62,000 nt of DNA from Gnetum montanum. Its lineage: Eukaryota > Streptophyta > Gnetopsida > Gnetales > Gnetaceae. Below the pieces are notes generated by a model. It saw only the letters and a list, made by a program, of their open reading frames with translations, was not told where the DNA came from and searched no databases. The stretch spans positions 741,107 through 803,106 of the forward strand of contig MNCI01003573.1 in NCBI GenBank assembly GCA_015680685.1, in the 5' to 3' direction. A program made the translations under genes and the position numbers. Numbering within the stretch: position 1 is the first letter of the stretch; every line of letters begins with the position of its first letter. This document shows, piece after piece, positions 1-11,107 of this stretch.

Positions 1-1070
1 AGTTGGAATGAGACTTGCCAAGTCACATTAATCATCAAACACACAAGGGGCTATACACCACCTTGTTCTTGAGATTCCATTCCATTCTCTTCTCTCCTCT
101 CCATCCTTCTCTCCATTGTTCACCTCATTGTCGGTTGTATCATTAGTGTATATATTTTGGTTGATGCATTGTTTTCTTTTCAGTAAATTCTTGTGGTTAA
201 GACTTTAACTCTTGTTCCAAAAGACATTCCCAGAGCCTACGGTCTCTTCGAATGTGGGTCTGTTAGGGCATTAAGGACATGAGCCTGCTTTGGGGAGGAC
301 CTACTGACATTCCTATTTGGTGCATTCGTTAACTTCTTTTCCTTAACATTTTGCAATTAATTATTATTTTGTTCATTCCCATCTTGACATCCATTTCACT
401 GATGTTTTTAGTTATCCCTTTTTATCTTTCTTACTCCTTTCCCTTCTTCATTCTAATGCTACTGGAGGTTCGCGATTAGTCATGGGGGTACGGGACCCGC
501 TTTTTCGATTTTTTCCTAGCCCTGAAATTTTTTGATTTTCTTCCTAACCCCTATACCTTTGGTAGTCATCAGTAACATCTTCCTAGGTCCATATCAGCCA
601 TACCACAACCTAGCCAATGGACTTACACCAAAGCAAGGTATTAATTACATGATGATTCATTTACACTTGCTAATATATGATTGTGTTGTGTGTGCAAATG
701 ATGATCATGCAAACAACAGATTGGATATGGAGTTGGAGCAAACACTTGGAATGGAGCAGCACTGAAGCAGCTATGGAAGGAGCAAGATCAATGGCATGCT
801 TATGGATGGACAATGAAAAGCACAATCTTGGTGTTGGCAGCAGCAACACTTCTTTCTATCTCTCTCTTTCTCACAAGCTGCTGACAAAGGCCTGATGTCA
901 CTGTAATAAGGTGTTCACCTTTGTTGTCATGAACACCAGTTTTTTCAAGTCTTGTAATAATGATCCGTTCACATGTCATCCCATTAGTTCCATTCCCCTC
1001 AATAATTCCATACCTTCCTGATATTATTGTAAGGAACTCGAGGACGAGTTTTCATTCAGTCATGGGGGTA
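1..1070 (+). other. E1: 3' internal noncoding region of a Ty3/gypsy element
   Basis: No coding frame is supported here. Short ORFs of 65 to 77 codons match nothing recognisable. The stretch lies directly upstream of a polypurine tract and LTR start. It resembles the equivalent noncoding 3' parts of E2 (around 8461) and E3 (reverse complement of about 10090-10300), for example in the wording around 241-300 (ttaaggacatgagcctgct). I therefore read it as the tail of the internal region of an element whose coding part lies left of the window. A second copy of the polypurine-like string catgggggta occurs near 481, about 580 bp before the functional-looking one. Confidence 0.6.
1059..1070 (+). other. 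E1 polypurine tract
   Basis: The string catgggggta ends exactly where the LTR begins with TGATGAG. E3 has the counterpart gtgggggta at its own LTR start on the other strand (10052-10060). This is the expected plus-strand priming site of an LTR element. Confidence 0.6.
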
Positions 1071-1109
1071 TGATGAGACGCGATATGCACAAGCTGCGAT
1101 ATTGCGGCT

Positions 1110-1172
1110 ACCACGATATCGCATCCTATGTGATATCTTGTACGCGATATCGCGTCGTCCCCTGCGATATCG
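1110..1172 (+). promoter_or_regulatory. E1 LTR U3 palindrome cluster (CGATATCG)
   Basis: The palindrome CGATATCG occurs at 1114-1121 and 1165-1172, and the 12-base palindrome CGCGATATCGCG at 1143-1154. Further half matches (CGATAT, GATATC) lie between 1080 and 1185. All sit between the LTR start and the TATA box, where LTR enhancers normally lie. A role as protein-binding sites is inferred. Confidence 0.5.
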
Positions 1173-1203
1173 TGTACACAATATCGTGGTCCACCGTCAA
1201 ATC

Positions 1204-1210
1204 TATAAAT
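1204..1210 (+). promoter_or_regulatory. E1 LTR TATA box
   Basis: TATAAAT in the context atctataaataagag lies 133 bp into the LTR. E3 and E6 have TATA boxes at about 114 bp in their LTRs. It is the likely core promoter of the element. Confidence 0.6.
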
Positions 1211-1585
1211 AAGAGGCAGCACTCCCATCATTTCCCATCCTGGCTAGAAGTAGCAAAGCTTTGGTAGTTTGATCACTCCAGAGTTAGATTAATTTCCCAT
1301 GTGCCCACAGTAGGAGTCCTAGAGTGAACGACTCTTTATTTGAGCAACATTGTACCTGAACACAAGTTGTGAACGGCAATAAAGAAAAACTTGATTGGAT
1401 AAACCTTGCAGTGCATGGATAGGATTTTATTTATTGTTATTTATTGCTTTCCTAGAATGCGGTACGAGTACGACTTGATTACGAGCATCTAAGGATGTGT
1501 ACGGCTAGTCAAGGAATCGGCTGCTCGTCGCATGCGGTATGAGTACGACTTGATTATGAGCATTGTGACTACTTGGTAACCCAGT

Positions 1586-1763
1586 NACTAGCCATACACA
1601 CCCATAGGTGCTCGTAGCCAAGTCGTACTTATCCCACGTTCTAGGAGATAAGGGTGAGAGAACCTAACTAGCCTAAGTGCGCTGAGCAGCCCATTCCTTG
1701 ACTAGCCGTACACACTAGGACTACCACTGGGATTACCAAGCGTAGATCCTGGAATACGCTACN
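1586..1763. other. Misoriented segment between two single Ns
   Basis: Ns stand at 1586 and 1763. Bases 1587-1692 are the reverse complement of 1764-1869 with one mismatch seen. When 1587-1762 is turned round it continues the LTR sensibly and aligns with the E6 LTR. This looks like a gap filled with a reversed, overlapping contig rather than a biological hairpin. Confidence 0.8.
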
Positions 1764-2431
1764 GGGCTGCTCAGCGCACTTAGGCTAGTTAGGTTCTCTC
1801 ACCCTTATCTCCTAGAACATGGGATAAGTACGACTTGGCTACGAGCACCTATGGGTGTGTATGGCTAGTCAAGGAATTGGCTACTTATCACACTTAGGAT
1901 TGTTAAGTGCCTTAGTACGACCACTTTGAGCAGGTGTGTTACGTGTGGTGATCCCAGTAACGGTTAGCGTTTGGTAGCCATAGTTGCATCGGTTCAGGGT
2001 GTATATGGTAAGTGGGAATGGATGCTAATGCTAGTTAACATAGACTTAGGTCCTTAGTTAGAGTTAGGTAGCTTTCTCAACCCTTCACCCTTTAGCATAG
2101 GAGATAAACATGAAAAGACCAAAAAAATCATATACCTCAGACTTACTTAACCATACACCGTGACAACAACAAGTAAGTCTGGGAAGACAACAAATGATTA
2201 AGCCCAAGTGTTCCATGGGGCATTTAGGCATTTAGTCTATGGAGTTCGACCAGATTGTGCATGCTACGCTTGTTTCATATGGTTGAGTGTAGGGGTACCT
2301 AACCACTCATTAGTGGGTATGAAATCTACCAATACAAGCATCCTAAGGGATGTTGCCTTATTGTGTCATACTTATAGGAGTCTAGGGTGTCCGTGTTGAA
2401 TCCTAGATTGGCAAGAAGGAAAGCACCTAGG

Positions 2432-2840
2432 AGGTTGTCTTATCCTTAAGGAAACTATAGGTAGTTCCACTAATAGCAAGCCTACTATCCAAGTGGAGCT
2501 CCACCCCAACCTCATGAGTAGTACTAGTAGTGGTAGCATCCATAGTCATGGGGGATGCCACCACCAAGGTAACAATACCGTTACTAGTAGCCAGATCCAT
2601 ATGGGTACTATGTTTCGCAATGAATTTCTCCATGTGACTCTTCTAGTCACGTATTTTTTCAACACCACTACTACCCTCCTAATACTATAGAGCTCAATTG
2701 CTAAGAGGGGAATCTCCATTTCCATTCTACCCTTCTCATGCTTCTACCCCTGTACATCCACCCTTAACTCAATTACCACTAGCTTCATTCATTTAGAATG
2801 AAATTCATACCTAGCTGCAACCAAGAAACACCACAAGGGC
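2432..2840 (+). pseudogene. E2 gag C-terminal remnant
   Basis: Plus-strand sequence here matches the reverse complement of the gag C-terminal part of E3 (about 15180-15310) and of E6 (about 53650-53900): a run rich in Asn, Ser, His and Gly ending near a proline-rich tail. The frame is broken several times and no complete gag domain is visible upstream, where only about 100 bp separate it from the E1 LTR. It is therefore a 5'-truncated copy. I rely on similarity within the window, not on a database match. Confidence 0.45.
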
Positions 2841-2984
2841 TATTAACTTATAGTTGGCTCCCCAACTAAGTGGTGTGAAAAATAAACCTTGAAAAAGGCC
2901 TTTCTTTTGAACCAAAAACCCTTCTAAGCCCTCATAGACACTTGTGATTGAATCATTTGAGAGTCCTTCAAACCAAATTCCTCC

Positions 2985-3960
2985 CAAAGTGCATTTTGTC
3001 ATGTTGACCCATGTGATCATCAATTGGATCAAGGCTAGCCACCTTCTTAGGAAAATATTTGATCTTGGAAGTCCCCTAATTTACTATCAAATCACTAGGA
3101 ATGAGCCTTGCAAGCTCTTTTGGACTTAAGTTTTGGCATGAATTTGATCTCCCATAAAATGTACAAAGCCTGAAACCTGCCTCCTCTCAAGAAGAGAAAC
3201 ATTCATCTTGAGTTGGTAGATCAATGCATCATTGTCCCCTAAGGATTGGTAAAGAACATTATGACCACCGTCTATGAGTGGTCTTATCCTACCAACTTCC
3301 TAGTGATTTGTGTAGATAATTGCAAGTGGGACTTTCCAATCATCATGGAAGGGGCTTGGTTGAGTACAATAGATGCACAGCTAAAAATCAAGGACCTTTC
3401 CTTGAAAATTTCCAAATAAAATGATTTTGAAAAGATTGAGAGGAAGTGTGTTTCATGCATTGTGTACAGTGATGTATGGTGCAACTATGTAGAAATTATA
3501 GACTGTGAAAAGCACATCAATCACTAGCCACAAAATAGGAGGAAATCCAGTGATTAATAGCTAATAATAATAGTAGCTCAACTCTATGCATGAAGCAAAT
3601 TGAGAACCTTACAACTACCTATATTGAGGGCATGGACGAGATGGAGCAAATCCATCACCAACTCTTCAATGAATGTGATGAAAATAATTGGGGATAGTTA
3701 GAGATCCATGAAAGTTTTAAATAGGAGCCCCTTGAGTTGAAAAATATACCGACCGAAATGGAATATGTTTTTTTGAAGATGATAAGCTAGTTATCATCAA
3801 TGCCAACCTTGCTCCTTTGATGAAAAAAGGAGCTATTAGAGATGGTCAACAAATAGCCAACAACTTTTTCTTGGTGATATCATGAGCTAACTATAATTGA
3901 TCAAAGGATATGCTAGCATCACATCTACATAGATACTTCCATCAAGCCAAAGAGGTAGTC
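2985..3960 (+). pseudogene. E2 protease and linker remnant
   Basis: The translated stretch with MLTHVIINWIKASHLL, SPLIYYQI and NEPCKLF corresponds residue by residue to the protease region of E3 (14830-14645 on the other strand). A retropepsin of the Ty3/gypsy type would carry an Asp-Ser/Thr-Gly site shortly after this point. In E2 the site is lost among stop codons and shifts. The part from about 3640 to 3960 matches the linker between protease and RT. Nonfunctional. Confidence 0.5.
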
Positions 3961-4840
3961 ATAGTGGTAGTTGAACCCCAAACCAAAGTAGATCATGAAA
4001 GAGGAGATTGAAGAACTCCTCAAAGCGGGGTTCATCTATCCCATTGTGGATAGCAAGTGGGTTAGCCCACTTGTGATAGTGCCAAAGAAAGGTGGTAAAT
4101 GGAGTGTCTACATTGATTTTAGGATATTGAACATGACAACATACAAGGATCACTTTCTATTGCCATTTGTGAACCAAGTGTTGAATACCATCTCTAGGCA
4201 TTGCTACTATAGATTTCTAGATGGTTATAGTGGCTATAACAAAATTTAGATTGCACCAAAAGGTTAGGCCAAAATTACATTCATGATTCCCTGAGGAACT
4301 TTTAGATATAGAAAGATGTCATTTGGCCTGTGCAATGTTGCTTCCACATTCCAATGCCTTGTCTTGAGCACTTCTAACAACGAATTGGTAAAGGGATAAA
4401 AGTTTTCAAGAATGACTTCTCCACCTATGGGGCTACATTTGAGCAATCCCTAGATTATCTTAAACAAGTGCTAAAAAGGTGCATGGAGATAAACCTTAGG
4501 CTCAACTAGTAGGAAATCTACATGATGGTCTAGGAAGGCATTGTGTTGGGGCACAGAATTTCAGGAAAAGGGATCAAGGTGGATCCTAGGAAAATAAGGA
4601 TCATCAAAGAAATTACTAGATAGCTTGAAATTGTTAAAGATGTGAGGTCATTCCTTGGACACATTGGCTATTACCAATCATTCATTGAGAATTTCTCTAA
4701 GATTGCTAAATCATTGATGAAGTTGACAAGGAAGGATGCTCTATTTTTCTGGACCAAGAAATGCAAATGTGTATTCCAGTAGCTTAAGAAGAAGCTTATA
4801 GAAACTCTAATTCTACAAGCATGTGTATGATCCAGAACTT
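3959..4840 (+). pseudogene. E2 reverse transcriptase remnant
   Basis: The RT fingers and palm are recognisable: EEIEELLKAGFIYPI, VSPLVIVPKKGGKW, VYIDFRILN, then FLDGYSGYN. This order is diagnostic of Ty3/gypsy RT, and the wording fits the Athila-like branch of plant elements. Further on, a degraded FLGHIGYY-like segment (about 4650-4680) marks the connection. Many stops and shifts interrupt it, starting just after GYN near 4249. It belongs to the same family group as E3 but is more decayed. Confidence 0.75.
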
Positions 4841-5215
4841 TTCACATCATGATGGATGCATTGAATTATGCCTTGGGAGACATACTCATGTAGTTGGATG
4901 ATTAGAAACATCCTTACTACATCCATTGTACTAGTAGAAGCATTGTGGGTGCATAGCTAAACTACATCATAATAATAAAATAATTGATGATAGTGGTGTT
5001 TACCTTGGAGAAATTTAGGTACTATGTGCTTGGGTACAAGGTGCTCATGCACAAAGATCATAGTGTAATATAGTTCCTGATGAATAAACCAATGGTAAGC
5101 TCTCGTGTCATATGGTGGTTGGTGATCTTGTAGGAATTTGATCTTACAATGATAAATTAAAAGGAAACCAAGAATGTGGTTGCTAACCACTTATGTTAGT
5201 TGTGATGGGACAACA
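4840..5215 (+). pseudogene. E2 RNase H remnant
   Basis: Segments MMDALNYALG, YYVLGYKVLMHKDHSVI, FLMNKPMVS and KNVVANHL match the E3 RNase H domain. In E3 the corresponding catalytic stretches read VHTDHS and NVVADHL, so E2 has lost the third and fourth acidic residues (D to K, D to N) besides gaining stops. The domain follows RT directly, as expected in Ty3/gypsy pol. Confidence 0.65.
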
Positions 5216-5224
5216 AAGAGGATA

Positions 5225-6560
5225 AAAGCCTACTTTTAGATCAGTTTTTTAATGAACTCCTCTTTATCAGGGCTATAATTGAATAAATTCTTACTAAACT
5301 CAATTGGTATGATCACAGTCTTACTTATCTTCTCACTCAAGAGATGCCACAGGAGTGGGATCACAAGAAGAAGCAATAGTTTCTTCACTAGGAAAAATGC
5401 TTCATGGAATTCAATGGACATCTTTATAAGGTATGCATCAATGGCTTGGTTCATTGGTATGTACTTGATGTGGATCAACTACATGTGCTACAAGATGCCC
5501 ACAAGGGCCCTTATGGAGGCCACTATGTTGGGAGGTGCATGACCATTAAGATCCTCATGGTAGGGTATTATTGCCAAACAATTTTTAGGAATACTCACCA
5601 CTTCGTCTACTCCTGTGAACACTACCAACATGATGGTGGAATGAAAGCTCATATGAAAGGACTATAGTAGTGGATCCAACCATTGGAGCCCTTTAATATT
5701 TGGGGCATTAACTTTATGGATCCCATCAGACCCATGTCAAATGGAAAGGCGTACATCATAGTTGTTGTTGACTATTGTACAAAATAGGTAGAAGCTGTAG
5801 CCATCGTTGATTGCACATCTTCTATGGCTTCTTGGTTTGTACAATACTATGTTGTAAATAGGTTTTGGGGTACCATGTTCACTTATTTCTCATAATGATA
5901 CTCATTTCACAGGCACTACCTTTTGGAACCTCATGCAACACTTGGGGGTTGATCATAAATTAATAGCATCCTACCATCCTAATCCAATGGTCAAGCAAAG
6001 GTTACAAATAGGAAAATAACAAAAATATTGACATGAACTATTAGTAAATATAGGAGGGATTGGAGCATGAAACTCAAAGATCCCCTTTGGACCTACCACT
6101 CCACTTGGAAGCTTTCTATTGGCTTCTCTCGCTATGAGCTTGTGTATAGAAAGTTACTAACTCTTCCCATCCAAGTAGAGCTCTGTACACTAATAACAAC
6201 TTATGACCTTAATCTTGACCTAAGTCTAGCACAGAAAGAAAAACTAATGAACCTCAACTCAATAGATGAGAACTGATTGGTAGCCTTGTCATCTAACTAT
6301 TTATATAATCTATTCAATAAACAATAACATGAAGTTAGAATAAGGAAAGTAAAATTTCAACCAAAATCTAGGGTCCTCTACTAGAATCCCACACACATAC
6401 CACAAAAAACCAAGTTTGAAATGTCGTGGTAGGGGTCTTATATTATCTATGAAACCTTTCCTTCTAGGACTATGTTAATCTACAAACCTAAGAGTTCAAA
6501 TAAGAAACTACTTGTCGACATTCAAAAACTGAAACCTTTCCATGAGCCTAAGAAAGCCAA
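5225..6560 (+). pseudogene. E2 integrase remnant
   Basis: An N-terminal zinc-binding region survives in pieces (5404-5667). It is followed by the core: [29 protein letters not shown], then a broken active-site region around 5880-5960. In the core the first catalytic Asp is replaced by Asn (WGIN against WGID in E3). A C-terminal stretch to about 6276, and a degraded GPY-like tail near 6430-6540, complete the usual order. Pol of E2 therefore ends near 6560. Confidence 0.65.
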
Positions 6561-8795
6561 TGAATAGAACACCTCAATGGATGGACATGCATGTTCAATT
6601 TGTTAGATTTCCTTCTTCCAACTTAGTTGTGGGGGAGATGGTCATCAATGCTAATCTATCACAATGGCTCCTCAATTTTTCATTTTTTATTTTACACTAT
6701 TTTTAGTACTTTTTCTCTTTCTTAAATATTTTACAATTTATTCTATATTTACTTTATTTATTTTGATTTTTTCTATTGCTTTTCTTATGTTTTGTTTTGT
6801 TTTTTTTTTCTGCTAGGACTAAATGCAAATGTGGCTATTGATTGATGGTGGTTTGTATTATAATGTTATTTGATTGCTAATGTCTAGATTCTATCTTTAA
6901 ATTTTTGTTTTGATAACTATGACATGATTTCTTTTTTATTATAACAAGAAGTGAGTTCATGTCATCCAACCATCCACAAAACTCTATGATGTTCCCTTAT
7001 TTTGAAAATATGCAGTCCCTTCTTAAATGAAACTTTTTAAGAACTTATGACCTTGGTAGTTTTCAAACTTGGGAAGGATTAAATGGATAGAAAAGGGTAT
7101 GACTTCAAGAGGATTTTATGCTCTTTATACTTTCCTACCCTCTTGGGTGCATGAATGTTCTCATAGATTTCTCACCATTCCACTGTCAACTAATAAATAG
7201 GAAGCTAAATTTTTTACATGGTGTGGTTCCTATCCAAAAGTTCTAACAAAAAACCAAAAAACAATAATGAAAATTGAAAGTACACCCTTTAAACAAAATA
7301 ATGGACTACAAGCATTGGTTATGGGACTAAAACAACATGTTACCTATGCCTAAAGGTCCCCTCTCATGAAGGTTCATCTCATTTCCTACTTCTCTTTTCT
7401 TCTCTTTTAGGAATGGTGATTGATTTGTGGGGATATTCTTGTGCCTTGAGGGGTGGAATAGTCTTGGAGTATCAATGAGAAGTCATTGAAAGTGGTTGGT
7501 TTTAATTTGGACTAAGGATGGATATTATCAGGTCATATTAACCACGAAACCCACAAGGGACTTCATGCAACCACAACATGGGACTCCATTCCACTCTTCA
7601 CCTCATCCATCTTTACCTTCCATATCTTACCTCATTGCCTCTTTTCATGTTTTTTTCACTATCTTAGTTTGATACATCAAAATTTTTCGATATTCTCTTT
7701 AGTGCTTCGGCCCTTAATTTACCATAACCATTAGTCACCCATGGGGTTAAAGAACTTATGACCTCGGTAGTTTCCAAACTAGGGAAGGATTAAATGGGTA
7801 GACAAGGGTATGAATTTAATAGGATTTGATGCTCTTTATACTTGCCTACCCTATTGGGTGCATAAGTGTTCTCATGGATTTCTCACCATTTCACTATCAA
7901 CCAATAAATAGAAAGATAAAGTCTTTGCATGGTGTGGTTCCCATTGAAAAACTCAAAAAAAAAAACCAATAATGGGAATTCAAAGCACATCCCTTAGACA
8001 AAAGAATGGGAGATAAGCATTGGTTATGAGACTAGAATGACATGTTACCCATGCCTGAATGTCCCCTCTAACTAAGGTCCATCTCACTTCTTGCTTCTCT
8101 TTTCTTCTCTTTTTGGAATGGTAATTGATTTGTGGGGATATTCCTATGCCTTGAGGGGATGGACTAGTCTTGAAGTGTCAATGCAAAGTCACTGAAAGTG
8201 GTTGGTTTTAATTTGGACTAAGGATGGATATTGTTAGGTCATATTACATGAAATCCACAAGGGACTTCATGTGACCATGACATGGGACTCCATTCCACTC
8301 TCCATCTCATCCATCTCTACTTTTCATATCTCATCTCACTACCTCTTTTCATGTTTTTTTAATGTCTTAGTTTGATATGTCAACATTTTTCAATAGTCTC
8401 TTTGGTGATTTGGTCCTTACCATAACCATTAGTCATCCATGAGGTCCACAGACTCCTTGGTTTAAGCACGTGCAAGGGTATTAAGGGCATGAGACTGCTA
8501 TCGGAAGGATCCACTTGTAGACTCCTTGGTTCAATTATTTAAGTTTCTTATCCCTTAGGAATTTGTGCATTCAAGTTGTGCATACTCCATGTTAGTTACA
8601 TCTAGTTGTGCACTCCTTCATGCCATTTTTCAATCATTCTTCCAATAAAAATTTCCTTTTTCTGAGCATTATCTAGCCCTCTTCATGCATTTCATCATGT
8701 TCTTGGCTTCTTGAACTTCATTTGGACTTCAATTTTATTTAAAAAATATTCATTTTGAATTAATTTTTAAAGTTGAAAATTTTATCTCTCCATTG
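6560..8795 (+). other. E2 3' noncoding region
   Basis: No coding frame is present. The region resembles the reverse complement of E3 10060-11100, including a shared string around catgttacccatgc. It contains the 711-bp tandem duplication listed separately. T-rich and A-rich tracts are common. The stretch 8461-8520 resembles E1 241-300, which supports the reading as the 3' untranslated part of a related element. Confidence 0.5.
7038..8449 (+). repeat. 711-bp tandem duplication in E2
   Basis: Two diverged copies lie head to tail. Copy 1 runs from about 7038 to 7748 and copy 2 from about 7749 to 8449. The phrase gaacttatgacc occurs at 7041 and again at 7752, and the phrase ccataaccattagtca ends both copies. 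Copies differ by scattered substitutions and small gaps, so the duplication is old but inside the element. Confidence 0.85.
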
Positions 8796-9174
8796 TGTTG
8801 ATGGGATCCCATCGACATAGTTGGCTACCTTCATGCAATCCTATTGATGGGATTCCATTGATGCATGATAAAAATCCTATAAATATAGCACCACACTTTG
8901 AAATTTTTTGCAATTTTCCTTCAAATGCAAGAGGATTTTTTGCAATTTTTAAAGCCCAAAACTGTCCAAAGCCATATCTTTCACATTGCTTGTTCGATTC
9001 ACCTCATTTATGTTTCTACAGCTATCGAAGGTAGGCTCTACATTATGGGGGCCACAAACCTTAGGTTTTCAATGAATTTTTTTTTGAATTTTTTCCAACT
9101 CCCACAAGGTTTATCTAATAAATACTATTAAAATCAGTAATTTAAGAAAGTTAAACCTTTCCAACGAACTTTGG
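8796..9174 (+). mobile_element. Candidate LTR fragment of E2
   Basis: After a T-rich stretch the sequence opens TGTTGATGGG and carries a 14-base palindrome, GATGGGATCCCATC, at 8800-8813. A decayed second copy follows, then a TATA box (CTATAAATATAG near 8877). The arrangement of TG start, palindromes and TATA within about 90 bp copies the layout of the E1, E3 and E6 LTRs. It stops where the E3 LTR begins, so the 3' end is missing. I cannot confirm it with a second copy. Confidence 0.4.
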
Positions 9175-10051
9175 TGATGAGCGGTGAGGTACCCCTATGC
9201 TCAACCATATGAATATGAGCGTTTCACGCACGATCTGGTTGAATTCCAAGGACTAAGTGCTTATGCACCCTTGTGGAACAAGGATAGGTTGGTTGATTGT
9301 TATCTTCCCAAGCTGACCTGTATGTTATGATTGTATGATTAAGTAAGCTTGAGGCATATGATTTTTATAACTTTTATGTTTTTATGTCCTGCACTAGTAG
9401 GGAAGGAGAGGGAGGTAACTAAGTGACCAATTTAACTTAACTACTCATTAACTAAGTTCTAACTAATCCTAACACCAACATCCATTCCCACTTGCCATAC
9501 ACATCTTGAACTAGTACAACACTACTGGAATTACCAAACACTAATCGTTACTGGGTTACCAAGCATTACACGTATGCTCGAAGTGGTTGTGCTTGTGTGT
9601 TTTAACAATTTGCTTACATGATCAAAATGAATTACTGTGCTAATAACAGAAATGCAAAGTGCATAAAATAAAATAAATAGATAAGAAAATAAAATAAAAG
9701 AAATGCATAAGAAAACAAATCTCAAGTGCTGTAAGGATGAATCAAAGAGCTCATCTTTATTGCCGTACACAAGGTGTGCTTAGGTACATAATGCTCAATT
9801 AAAGATCTATCCACATTTAGACCTCCTACTATGGGCACTTGGAAAATACTCTAACTTTCAAACAAACTACAAAAGTTTTGCTACTTGACTGCTAAAAGAC
9901 TTCTCTTCCAATTGTGTGCTTGGGCACTATATTTACAGGCTTGAGAGAAACTACTCTAATAATTAGAGTAACCACTCTAATAATTAGAATAAACTGCTAG
10001 AGTAACTACTCTAATAATTAGAATAAACTGCTAGAGTAACTACTCTAATCA
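9175..10051 (-). mobile_element. E3 3' LTR
   Basis: On the minus strand the LTR opens TGATTAG after a polypurine tract and closes CGCTCATCA. Its length of 877 bp is close to the 874 bp of the E6 LTR. The promoter half matches the split 5' LTR remnant at 17006-17219 and 34406-34613. Its TATA box has decayed to TGTAAATATA (9929-9938) where the 5' copy keeps TATAAATATA. The flanks 9170-9174 (tttgg) and 34614-34618 (gtgtg) do not match as a target duplication. Confidence 0.8.
9953..10051 (-). repeat. 34-bp repeats with palindrome in E3 LTR U3
   Basis: A 34-bp unit containing ctaataattagaataaactg is present twice, with a partial third copy, between about 9972 and 10051. The 5' LTR copy at 34580-34613 lacks two units, exactly 68 bp. 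At 9953-9969 the sequence ACTCTAAT-A-ATTAGAGT is a perfect palindrome with a one-base centre. It is conserved at 34580-34596. Confidence 0.75.
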
Positions 10052-10061
10052 TACCCCCACA
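10052..10061 (-). other. E3 polypurine tract
   Basis: On the minus strand GTGGGGGTA directly precedes the LTR start TGATTAG, matching the E1 arrangement. Confidence 0.6.
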
Positions 10062-11107
10062 AATAAATGAAAACTCGTGCTTGAGTTCCTTATAAAATAT
10101 TGGGAAGGTATGGGATTATTGAGTAATCAACCCAGAACGGACTAATGATAAAACTAGCAATGAGGTGGAAAATGGGAAGAAAGATGGAGAGGAAAGAATG
10201 GAATGGAATCCTAAGAACAAGGTTGTGTAAAGCCCCTTATGTATTTCATGGTGAATGTGAATGAGTAGAACTCATCCCAAATCTAGACTCAAAAAAACCA
10301 CATCTAGTGACCTCGCATCAACACACTTGACCAATCCATCCACTTGAAGCAACAAGAATGCTTCCAAAAAGAGTCACCACCATTTTGAGGAGAGCGAGAT
10401 GTAGAAGCAGGGAGTGAGAAAGGGCCTTAGTTAGAGGGAACCTTCAAGCATGGGTAACATGTCTTTCTAGTTCCATAACCAGTGCTTGTAGCCCATATTT
10501 CTTTATTATGTCTAAGGGGTGTGATTTGAATTCTCACCTTTTTCTCTTTTTTCTCTTTTTTTTTGCATGAGGACCACACCATGCAAAGACTTATTTTTAT
10601 TCACTCAGCTTCCTGATTTTTAAATAATGTTAGAATGGCAGAAAACCTAAGAAACAAGCATCCAAGCACCCAAAAGAATGGCCAGCACAAATGCATTGAA
10701 TCCCCTTGAAGTCACACCATTTTGATCCCTTGAGTCTTTCTTTGGATTGAAAAGTACCCAGCCACCAATTCATTAATAAATTTACTTAGAAAAAGGGAGT
10801 GTACAGTTCCAAGCCAAAGGAGACCATAGAGTTGTATGGATGAGTGGACAATGTGGACTCATTGCCTATTTTACTGAAAGAACCACACCTTAATATCAAC
10901 ATCATAATTCAAAGGTAGAAACCAAACATTAGCAATCAATATGATATAATGAAATCCACCATCATGAGCACTTATTGGATAACAAATAAAAGTAAATCAA
11001 GAAAACAAAGAAATAGTAAAAACATGAATGATGGTGTAAAAAAAAATAAGAAAACTTGGAAAAATGTTTAAAACAAAAATTCAAAAAGAACTGAGGGCCT
11101 AAAATGA
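10062..11107 (-). other. E3 3' noncoding region
   Basis: This lies between integrase and the polypurine tract of E3. No supported coding frame is present. It resembles one unit of the E2 tandem duplication, read on the minus strand. An ORF of 65 codons at 10962-11159 is a Phe-rich translation of an A/T-rich stretch and is not a gene. Confidence 0.5.

Larger units (their letters stand above)
1071..2312 (+). mobile_element. E1 3' LTR (about 1.2 kb, contains an assembly inversion)
   Basis: The LTR opens TGATGAG after the polypurine tract and closes ...CCACTCATTA, a one-base decay of the CTCATCA end seen in E3 and E6. The last 350 bases align by eye with the ends of the E3 and E6 LTRs, including a conserved string with ggggtacct near the end. 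A TATA box lies 133 bp inside. It is a 3' LTR: a polypurine tract precedes it, and no primer-binding site follows position 2312. Bases 1587-1762 are in the wrong orientation and bounded by Ns, so the true length is uncertain. Confidence 0.75.

Noticed and set aside
1587-1869. Long hairpin or miniature inverted-repeat element
   Set aside because: Both ends of the inverted piece are Ns, and re-inversion restores the LTR. It is an assembly effect.
1071-2312. Reading this LTR as the 5' LTR of E2
   Set aside because: A polypurine tract precedes it and no primer-binding site follows. E2 begins inside gag about 120 bp later.
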